Source: Streptomyces sp. NBC_00576 (GTDB lineage: Bacteria; Actinomycetota; Actinomycetes; Streptomycetales; Streptomycetaceae). Taken from it: 64,000 bases of DNA. The notes beneath the pieces were generated by a model. That model did not search any database, was not told the origin of the DNA, and was given only the letters and a program-made list of their open reading frames with translations. This document shows positions 57,668-64,000 of the stretch, in pieces. Position numbers and translations under genes: made by a program. Location: assembly GCF_036345175.1 (NCBI RefSeq), contig NZ_CP107780.1, positions 9,424,001-9,488,000 on the forward strand, given 5' to 3'. How positions within the stretch are numbered: position 1 is the first letter of the stretch; each line of letters starts with the position of its first letter.

Positions 57668-58462
57668 TCAGTCCCGTACGACTTCGGGCAGCGGACGTAG
57701 GAAGACACGGTCCGCCGAGTCGAACTCCCCGTCCGGGCGGGCCGCGTGCAGGACGACATCGAGGGTGGCATTCGGATCGCAGGCGTAATGCCCGCTCGCC
57801 CAGGCGGCGTTGGCCTCGACGACCGCCCATTGCGAGCCCTCCGACAGCAGACCGACGTCCACGACGACGGCACTCGGCAGGTTCTGGGAGGCCAGGCGCC
57901 CCGCGAAGGCCAGTACCTCCGCGTGTCGAGGGTCCTCGTCGAGTGGGGCGACATCCAGCTCGCCGTGCGTCAAGTACCTGCTGCCGGTGCGGACTTCGCC
58001 GTCCAGCAGGAACAGCCGGTACTCCACGGCGAACGTCACGATGTCGCTCACCAGTACCGGCGTGCCGTCGTCGACCGCGTCGGGACCCGGCAGCCGGCTC
58101 CCGTCCGGATAGACGCGCGCGGGAAAGCTCTTGTCGTTGGGCGGCTTCACGAAAGCGGGCCGCCGTAGCTGCCTGGCCTCGGCAATGGTGCTGAACTCGA
58201 TCTCCCTGTGCGTGAGTTCGTACGGCAGTCGGGCCAGCCAGTCCGGCGCCGCCTCCAGCAGCCCGAGCCCCAGGTCCGCGGCCACCGCGTCCGCGAACAG
58301 TGGCCCGGCATAGAACGTCGCACCCTCGGCGGCTCGCCACTCGTCGGGTACCCGCCACTCACGCAGGACCTCGACGCTCATGGCGCGACGGCGGGCCGCG
58401 TCGGCCAGGGCGTGTCCGGTCGCGGTAACGCGTGGGGAGAGAAAGAGAGTTCGAGCCTTCAT
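57668..58462 (-). CDS. ATP-grasp domain protein (DUF4343-like)
   Basis: 264 residues. 'RRPAFVKPPNDKSFPARVYP' contains the ATP-binding Lys pair, 'FAVEYRLFLLDGEVRTGSRY' fits the ATP-grasp central strands, and 'QWAVVEANAAWASGHYACDP' holds the metal-binding Glu/Asn. These enzymes join a carboxylate to an amine through an acyl phosphate. ATG 58462 is used. It is divergent from the Imm21 gene. Substrate unknown. Confidence 0.9.
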   Translation of the reverse strand: MKARTLFLSPRVTATGHALADAARRRAMSVEVLREWRVPDEWRAAEGATFYAGPLFADAVAADLGLGLLEAAPDWLARLPYELTHREIEFSTIAEARQLRRPAFVKPPNDKSFPARVYPDGSRLPGPDAVDDGTPVLVSDIVTFAVEYRLFLLDGEVRTGSRYLTHGELDVAPLDEDPRHAEVLAFAGRLASQNLPSAVVVDVGLLSEGSQWAVVEANAAWASGHYACDPNATLDVVLHAARPDGEFDSADRVFLRPLPEVVRD

Positions 58463-58539
58463 GGAAGTAGAGGGTGGCCCAGAGGGAGCGTCGGGGGACA
58501 GCGAATTTACTGTCGCGTACAGCGTGTAGGTTGCTGCGT

Positions 58540-59034
58540 ATGGCAGTTGAGTGGGTGGAGTCGGGTGGTGGGCCGCTCATCGCGGTACCGGAAGCGGTGC
58601 TGCCGTTCTGGGCGGGGGCGGACGGCGACGAGTTGTCGACGGACTACGACCGGGCCTGCGAAGTGGACGGACTCATCGGCTTTGTGCCCGTCGGCGACAC
58701 GACCGCTCTCGTCCTCGGCGACGAACCCGCCTCGACCGCGTTCCTGCCGGAGCACGACACCTTCGTACGGTGGTGCGCCGCCGACTCCGAGGACGAACTG
58801 CTGGCCTGCGTCCCGGCAGCGCTCGCCGCGGCGGAGTGGGAACCGGACAGGGCGTGGGAGACACCGGGGGACGTGCTCCTCTTCGACTCCGCCTGGCCGG
58901 GCAAGGAGACGGACCGGACCGATCACCTCCGGGTCGAGCTGGCGCCGGGGCGGTACGCGGTGCGGGCGGCGTACGTGGAGCCGGGACCGGAGACATGGGT
59001 GGGCCTCGTACAGCTGCGACGGCTGACGGACTGA
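58540..59034 (+). CDS. Imm21 family immunity protein
   Basis: 164 residues. 'VEWVESGGGPLIAVPEAVLP', 'YDRACEVDGLIGFVPVGDTT' and 'LVLGDEPASTAFLPEHDTFV' match the Imm21 family of polymorphic-toxin immunity proteins. No toxin gene is adjacent, so it is an orphan. ATG 58540 lies seven bases after a TAGGTT -10-like element, hence probably leaderless. CTGT-N5-ACAG (58510-58522) is a possible operator. It may protect against neighbours' toxins or act elsewhere. Confidence 0.88.
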   Translation: MAVEWVESGGGPLIAVPEAVLPFWAGADGDELSTDYDRACEVDGLIGFVPVGDTTALVLGDEPASTAFLPEHDTFVRWCAADSEDELLACVPAALAAAEWEPDRAWETPGDVLLFDSAWPGKETDRTDHLRVELAPGRYAVRAAYVEPGPETWVGLVQLRRLTD

Positions 59035-59133
59035 CGCGAGGCCGGCGCGAGGGCAGAGGGCCGGGGCTCGGGGTGTACCCCCGAGCCCCACAACCCCCGT
59101 ATTCCGCCCCCGAGTTGCTCTCGGCGAGCTACC

Positions 59134-60825
59134 TCACAGCTGGGACAGCTCGTCCACCAGATCGTCCAGCCCCAGCGACCCCTGCGACAGCGCGGCCATG
59201 TGCCAGGCCTTCGCGTCGAAGGCGTCGCCGTGGCGGCGCTGGGCGTTCTCCCGGCCCAGCAGCCACGCCCGCTCGCCCAGCTTGTAGCCGATCGCCTGGC
59301 CGGGGATGGTCAGATAGCGCGTCAGTTCGCTCTCCACGAAGTCCGCGGGGCGGCTGCTGTGGGCGCCGAAGAACTCCTGAGCCAGTTCCGGGGTCCAGCG
59401 CTCGCCCGGGTGGAACGGGGAGTCCGCCGGGATCTCCAGTTCCACATGCATGCCGATGTCGACGATGACCCGGGCCGCCCGCATCATCTGCGCGTCGAGG
59501 TAGCCGAGGCGCTGCTCCGCGTCCGTGAGATAGCCCAGCTCGTCCATCAGACGCTCCGCGTACAGCGCCCAGCCCTCGCAGTTGGCGCTGACTCCGCCGA
59601 CGGTGGCCTGGTAGCGGGAGAGGTTCTCGGCGACGTGCGCCCACTGCGCGAGCTGGAGATGGTGGCCGGGGACGCCCTCGTGGTACCAGGTCGAGACCAG
59701 GTCGTACACGGGGAAGCGGGTCTGGCCCATCGTCGGCAGCCAGGTGGTGCCGGGGCGGGAGAAGTCCTCCGACGGGGCCATGTAGTACGGCGCCGCCGCG
59801 CTGCCGGGGGGCGCGATACGGGACTCGACCTTCTTGACCCGCTCGGCGAGTTCGAAGTGCGTACCGTCCAGCGCCTCGATCGCCTGGTCCATCAGGCCCT
59901 GGAGCCACTCGCGGACCTCGTCGACGCCCTCGATGTGCTTGCCGTGCTCGTCGAGATGCGCCAGCGCCACCCACGGCGTCGCGGCGCCGGGCAGGACGTT
60001 CTCGGCCTCCTGCTTCATCTCGCCGAGGAGCCGGTGGTACTCGGCCCAGCCGTACGCGTACGCCTCGTCGAGGTCCAGATCCGTGCCGTTCCAGTAGCGC
60101 GACCAGCGTGCGTACCGCTCACGCCCCACCGTGTTCGGCGCGCCCTCGACGGCCGGTGCGTACACGTCCCGCATCCAGTCCCGCAGTTCGACGAGGGCCG
60201 CGGTCGCCACCCGCGCCGCCTCGTCGAGCTCGGCGCGCAGTGCGTCGGGGCCGGCCGTCACGAAGTCCTCGAACCAGCCGAGGCCCTTGCCGTCCAGGTC
60301 GGTCCACTCGCCGAGCTGCTCGATGAACGTGGCGGTGGGACGAGGACCCGCGTACAGCTCGCGTTCCAGGCCCAGGGCCAGGCTCTCCCGGTAACCCCGC
60401 AACGCGGCCGGAACCGCGCGCAGCCGTTCCGCGACCGCCGTCCAGTCCTCGTCCGTCTCCGTCGGCGTCACGGTGAACACCTCGCGCACCGAGTGCGCGG
60501 CCGTGTGCATGTTGCCGACGGCACGGAGGCCCTCGCCGGCCTCGTGCACGGCGAGTTCGGCGGTGAGCCGCTCGCGCAGCAGCCGCCCACAGCGCCGCTC
60601 GATGTCACTGTCCGCGCCGGGCCGCCGCTCGGCCTCGTCCAGCCGGGCCAGCGTCGTCCGCGCCAGCTCCGCGAGGGCCTCCTGGCCGGCGGGCGAGGTG
60701 TCCGGAAGCCTGCTCGAACTCTCCTTCACGCCGAGGTACGTACCGGTGACCGGGTCGAGGGCGATGAGCTCGTCGACATAGGTGTCGGCGACCTCACGGG
60801 GCAGCGGGATCTTGGTATCTGACAT
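59134..60825 (-). CDS. DUF885 family protein (putative zinc carboxypeptidase-like)
   Basis: 563 residues. The HExxH-like 'WYHEGVPGHHLQLAQWAHV' motif near residue 370 and 'GGVSANCEGWALYAERLMDE' provide likely zinc ligands. The N-terminal half is helical. DUF885 proteins are distant relatives of M32/M2-type metallopeptidases. ATG 60825 has GAGG eight bases upstream. It follows the ACT-GNAT gene on the same strand by about 115 bases. Confidence 0.92.
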   Translation of the reverse strand: MSDTKIPLPREVADTYVDELIALDPVTGTYLGVKESSSRLPDTSPAGQEALAELARTTLARLDEAERRPGADSDIERRCGRLLRERLTAELAVHEAGEGLRAVGNMHTAAHSVREVFTVTPTETDEDWTAVAERLRAVPAALRGYRESLALGLERELYAGPRPTATFIEQLGEWTDLDGKGLGWFEDFVTAGPDALRAELDEAARVATAALVELRDWMRDVYAPAVEGAPNTVGRERYARWSRYWNGTDLDLDEAYAYGWAEYHRLLGEMKQEAENVLPGAATPWVALAHLDEHGKHIEGVDEVREWLQGLMDQAIEALDGTHFELAERVKKVESRIAPPGSAAAPYYMAPSEDFSRPGTTWLPTMGQTRFPVYDLVSTWYHEGVPGHHLQLAQWAHVAENLSRYQATVGGVSANCEGWALYAERLMDELGYLTDAEQRLGYLDAQMMRAARVIVDIGMHVELEIPADSPFHPGERWTPELAQEFFGAHSSRPADFVESELTRYLTIPGQAIGYKLGERAWLLGRENAQRRHGDAFDAKAWHMAALSQGSLGLDDLVDELSQL

Positions 60826-60940
60826 GGGCCCATCCTCGTACGCGACCGTGGCTGACGTCACGTCGATTCGCATCGGCATGCGCGACCGGCCCGGCGGAAA
60901 ATCGCCGGGCCGGTCGTGACGCGACCAGTACGTACGGAGG

Positions 60941-62182
60941 TCAGTCCCGGGCGCTGTGGTCGTACGACCTCGGGGAGGCGACCGGGGTTGCGTCCAGGCG
61001 GGCCGTGATGACGAGGGTGCCTTCCTCGATCTGGTAGTCGAGGGGCAGGCCGAGGCCGCGCATCGCGGCGACCATGCCGGTGTTGGAGGACTGCGTGACG
61101 GCGTACACGTGCTCGCAGTTCGCCTCGCGCGCCATCGACACCAGACGGCGCAGGAGTTCCCCGCCGATGCCGCGCCGCTGCCACTCGTCCTCGACGAGCA
61201 GCGCGATCTCGGTCTCGTCGCCGTCCCAGAGGAGGTGACCGAGGCCGACCACCCGTCCCGACGCCGTCTGTACGGCGAGCGTGCGGCCGTAGCGCGGGCT
61301 GAGCAGGTGGCCCAGGTAGCGGTCGGCGTCGCCCATCGGGCCGTGGTAGCGCAGCGAGAGGGTACGTGGTGAGCAGCGCTCGTGCATCGCCTTCGCCGCG
61401 TCCAGGTCCCTGGCGTCGGCGCGCCGCACCGTGATGTCGTTGCCACGCGGCAGCGTCAGTACGTCCTGGCCGTGCGGTACGCGGGGGCCGAGCCGCGCGT
61501 CCAGCTCCACCAGCGCCCGCGCGCGGGCGAACTCGGTAGGGGTGAACGGCAGATACGGCCGCTCCACAGTGATCACTCCGCCTTCCGGCGCGCGCAGCCG
61601 CATCACCGTGTCCGTCTCTTCGAGGGCGCCCCCGACGGGTACGCCCTCCCGCGCCGCCGAGTCACCGCCGGGCAGCGACCGGATGGTGCACCGGCCGAGC
61701 AACTGACGCAGTGCGAGAGGCAGTTCAGCCGCGTCCAGGGCCGTACGGGTGGCCAGGCCCAGGACCCGGGTCGGCGCGTCGACGAGATCGTGGGCGTCGG
61801 CCCGCTCGATCCACGTCCCGGCGCCGCCCGCCCGGGACACCGCCTCCGAGATCTCGGTGGCGGTGAGCTCACCGGGGGCGCGCAGCAGGAACTCGTCGAC
61901 CGTCCCCCGGGCCAGCGGATGCGTCTGGAGGCTGAGAATGTCGATACGCCGCTCGGCGAGGACGATGCACAGCGAGGCGAGCGATCCCGGCTGGTCCTTC
62001 ACCGTCGTCCGCATCCGCCACAGCACACTCGCACCGGTGTCCATGCCGGTATCGGTATCGGCGTCGGTGGCGGTGGCGCCCGGCGGTGCGTGACCGTGGC
62101 GGCTTGCCCACCATGTGCGCAGCAGCGCGGCGAGTTCGGCGACGTCCCGCCGCCACTGGCGTACCGGGCGCTCGTCCGTCAC
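60941..62182 (-). CDS. ACT domain - GNAT acetyltransferase fusion
   Basis: 413 residues from GTG 62182 (GAGGAAA about seven bases upstream; ATG 62212 is possible). The ACT-like ligand domain (about 50-140) has 'LWRMRTTVKDQPGSLASLCI', 'ERRIDILSLQTHPLARGTVD' and 'FLLRAPGELTATEI'. The GNAT domain (about 245-385) has 'LLVEDEWQRRGIGGELLRRL', the acetyl-CoA loop. ACT-GNAT proteins in Streptomyces and Micromonospora were reported as amino-acid-sensing protein acetyltransferases. The target here is unknown. An AAGTAAACAA motif lies upstream. Confidence 0.9.
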   Translation of the reverse strand: MTDERPVRQWRRDVAELAALLRTWWASRHGHAPPGATATDADTDTGMDTGASVLWRMRTTVKDQPGSLASLCIVLAERRIDILSLQTHPLARGTVDEFLLRAPGELTATEISEAVSRAGGAGTWIERADAHDLVDAPTRVLGLATRTALDAAELPLALRQLLGRCTIRSLPGGDSAAREGVPVGGALEETDTVMRLRAPEGGVITVERPYLPFTPTEFARARALVELDARLGPRVPHGQDVLTLPRGNDITVRRADARDLDAAKAMHERCSPRTLSLRYHGPMGDADRYLGHLLSPRYGRTLAVQTASGRVVGLGHLLWDGDETEIALLVEDEWQRRGIGGELLRRLVSMAREANCEHVYAVTQSSNTGMVAAMRGLGLPLDYQIEEGTLVITARLDATPVASPRSYDHSARD

Positions 62183-62325
62183 GGGGGTTTCCTCAGATAT
62201 CTTTCGAGTCATGCAGTCACCATGCGCCAACGGTGTTGCGTGATCACGAACGGACTGTGACCGAAGGGTTAAGTCGCATTCCGCCCCTTTTGTTTACTTT
62301 TCTACGGCTACTGTCGTGTGCGTCT

Positions 62326-63915
62326 TTACTGCCCCACTCGCCCCGGCTGCAGCACCTTCGTGAACAGCACGGTCCCGTCCTGCTCGCGCAGCCGTACCGT
62401 CAGCTCCCCGCTGCCGCCGTCGATGTCGACCTCGCCGAAGAACTGGTAGCCGCCGACGGGCGAGACGTTCGCCGCGGTCGGCGCCTTCACGAAGACCCGC
62501 TCAGGACCGAACGTGCCGTCGAGCGCGCTGGCGGGGAAGGCCCCGGCGTTGAGCGGGCCCGACACGAACTCCCAGAACGGTGCGAAGTCGGTGAAGGCGG
62601 CCCGCGAGGGCTGATAGTGCTGCGCCGAGGTGTGGTGCACGTCGGCGGTCAGCCAGACCGTGCCGGTGATCCGCCGGTGCTTGATGTGCCGCAGCAGTTC
62701 GGCGATCTGCAGCTCACGTCCGAGCGGCGCACCCGGGTCGCCCTGCGCGACGGCCTCGATGTTCGCCTTGCCCTCGGTGGCGTCGGGTACGACGAGGCCC
62801 AGCGGCATGTCGGCGGCGATCACCTTCCACACGGCACGCGAGCACGACAGCTCCCGCTTGAGCCACTCCAACTGCTCGGCGCCGAGAATGCCCTGCGGGT
62901 CGACGGTCTGGCCGTCAGGCGAGTTGGCGTTGCGGTACGTCCGCATGTCGAGGACGAACACGTCGAGCAGCGGCCCCTGGTGCAGCACCCGGTTGACGCG
63001 GCCCTCCCGGGCACCAGGCCGGAGCGTGGAGATCGGGAAGTACTCGCTGAAGGCCCGCCGGGCCCGGCCCGCGAGGACGTCGACGCTCTTCTCCGTGTAA
63101 CGGGTGTCCGAGTCGAGGATCCTCTGCCCCGGGTACCAGTTGTTGCGCACCTCGTGGTCGTCCCACTGGATGACCGACGGGACCTGGGCGTTGAACCGAC
63201 GAAGGTTCTCGTCGAGCAGGTTGTAGCGGAAGTTGCCGCGGAACTCGCCGAGCGTCTCGGCGACCTTCGACTTCTCCTCGGTCGTGATGTTCCGCCAGGT
63301 GCTGCCGTCGGGCAGCGCCGCGGTCGCGGCTATCGGACCGTCGGCGTAGATGTTGTCGCCGCTGCACAGGAAGAAGTCGGGGTCCAGCTTGCCCATCGCG
63401 TCGTAGATCCGGTAGCCGCCGAGGTCCGGGTTGATGCCCCAGCCCTGCCCCGCCAGGTCCCCCGACCACAGGAACCGCACCCCGTCGCGCCGCCGCACCG
63501 ACGCCGTACGGAAGGTGCCGGTCACCGGCTCGCCGGTGCGGCGCGGGTCGTCCGGGTCGGCGAGCAGCACGCGGTAGTGGATCTGTTCGCCCGGCGGCAG
63601 CCCGCGCAGCCGCGTCGTACCGGTGAAGTCGGTGTCCGTGCCGAGCAGCGGACCGTGCCAGCGGCGGGGGTTGCGGAACGACTCGGTGGCGGACGTCTCG
63701 ACGACCATCCGGGCCGGCCGGTCGGACCGCACCCACACCAGCCCCGAGTCGGCGGTCACATCGCCGGTCTGGACGCCCCAACCGGCCTTCGGCCGCCCGG
63801 ACAGGGCGAACGCGGGCGCCGCCGCCCCGACGGCGGCGGGCAGGGTCAGGGCCGCCGACGCGGCGAGCGAACCGCGCAGCACGCTGCGACGACCGGGCAG
63901 GGAAGAAGGTGACAT
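62326..63915 (-). CDS. phoD: PhoD-type alkaline phosphatase/phosphodiesterase, Tat-exported
   Basis: 529 residues. ATG 63915 has GGAGG nine bases upstream. The Tat signal is 'GRRSVLRGSLAASAALTLPA'. 'FLWSGDLAG', 'FFLCSGDNIYADG', 'VIQWDDHEVRNNWY' and 'VWLTADVHHTSAQHY' are the metal-binding PhoD motifs. It hydrolyses phosphodiesters and monoesters outside the cell, releasing phosphate from teichoic acids or nucleic acids. Streptomyces PhoD genes are usually phosphate-regulated; no clear PHO box is visible in the bit of upstream sequence present. Confidence 0.95.
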   Translation of the reverse strand: MSPSSLPGRRSVLRGSLAASAALTLPAAVGAAAPAFALSGRPKAGWGVQTGDVTADSGLVWVRSDRPARMVVETSATESFRNPRRWHGPLLGTDTDFTGTTRLRGLPPGEQIHYRVLLADPDDPRRTGEPVTGTFRTASVRRRDGVRFLWSGDLAGQGWGINPDLGGYRIYDAMGKLDPDFFLCSGDNIYADGPIAATAALPDGSTWRNITTEEKSKVAETLGEFRGNFRYNLLDENLRRFNAQVPSVIQWDDHEVRNNWYPGQRILDSDTRYTEKSVDVLAGRARRAFSEYFPISTLRPGAREGRVNRVLHQGPLLDVFVLDMRTYRNANSPDGQTVDPQGILGAEQLEWLKRELSCSRAVWKVIAADMPLGLVVPDATEGKANIEAVAQGDPGAPLGRELQIAELLRHIKHRRITGTVWLTADVHHTSAQHYQPSRAAFTDFAPFWEFVSGPLNAGAFPASALDGTFGPERVFVKAPTAANVSPVGGYQFFGEVDIDGGSGELTVRLREQDGTVLFTKVLQPGRVGQ

Positions 63916-64000
63916 GGGGCAGTGCCTCCGGGGACAGGATCCGGCGAGTGTGCACAGCCACAACTACTGGGGCACCGCAGCGCCCACACAAACCCCAAGT

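Noticed and set aside
1..64000. tRNA, rRNA, CRISPR array, IS element, attachment site or origin
   Set aside because: No cloverleaf, conserved rRNA, regular repeat-spacer pattern, transposase or DnaA-box cluster was seen on reading both strands.

Overview
The window is chromosomal DNA from a Streptomyces or a very close actinomycete. Coding regions have high GC and a strong G/C third-position bias. GTG and TTG starts are frequent. Many genes overlap by four bases (GTGA). The gene content is also typical: a third, divergent EF-Tu (tuf3-like), Lnt, UppP, a MocR regulator, Tat substrates, a class E sortase-type substrate and the usual Streptomyces intergenic repeats. From memory, the order fabG/SDR - ung - lnt - uppP - tuf3 resembles the SCO132x-134x region of S. 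coelicolor, but this was not checked. I see no tRNA, rRNA, CRISPR array, insertion sequence, prophage or replication origin. The window looks like ordinary chromosome with many small regulator-plus-target modules.

Layout. 1-6 kb: partial PhzF-like gene, an atypical LuxR-type response regulator facing a PadR regulator, SRPBCC and Clp-N proteins, and two EamA exporters separated by a probable leader peptide and a structured leader. 6-12 kb: an aldo/keto reductase remnant and two flavin/PNPOx-type proteins opposite a MocR regulator, a DMT exporter opposite its LysR regulator, and a third PNPOx-type protein. 12-20 kb: an isochorismatase-fold protein that has lost its triad, a Rieske lipoprotein, a HipA-like kinase with DUF3037, a two-gene SDR operon, an orphan solute-binding lipoprotein and uracil-DNA glycosylase. 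20-31 kb: DinB, oxidoreductase, Lnt, SnoaL-like, DUF4291, SDR, UppP, a three-gene sugar operon behind a LacI-type operator, and a VTT membrane protein.

31-42 kb: tuf3-like gene, spermidine-synthase-like protein, MFS transporter, proline-rich anchored protein, hotdog thioesterase, and a single-chain protein joining ECF-sigma-like regions, a zinc-finger anti-sigma motif, one membrane segment and a ricin-type lectin domain. DedA, gamma carbonic anhydrase and a hexapeptide acyltransferase follow. 42-51 kb: EamA exporter opposite an XRE-cupin regulator, PobA, a Tat-exported sortase-anchored alginate-lyase-like protein, CoA-binding protein, TetR regulator, a CysRS-like protein without catalytic motifs coupled to a SixA-type phosphatase, and a large APC permease. 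51-64 kb: YigZ, SbcD and SbcC with a small frame bridging them, Lrp regulator opposite a rhodanese, ATP-grasp protein, an orphan Imm21 immunity protein, DUF885 protein, an ACT-GNAT acetyltransferase and PhoD.

The recurring theme is local transcription control. At least five divergent regulator/target pairs have visible palindromes or direct repeats in the shared intergenic region (PadR/LuxR, MocR/PNPOx, LysR/DMT, XRE-cupin/EamA, Lrp/rhodanese). The best candidates for undescribed biology are the membrane sigma-lectin fusion with a TTA-containing small ORF opposite it, the CysRS-like protein plus phosphatase pair, the HipA-DUF3037 pair, and the leader upstream of the second EamA exporter.
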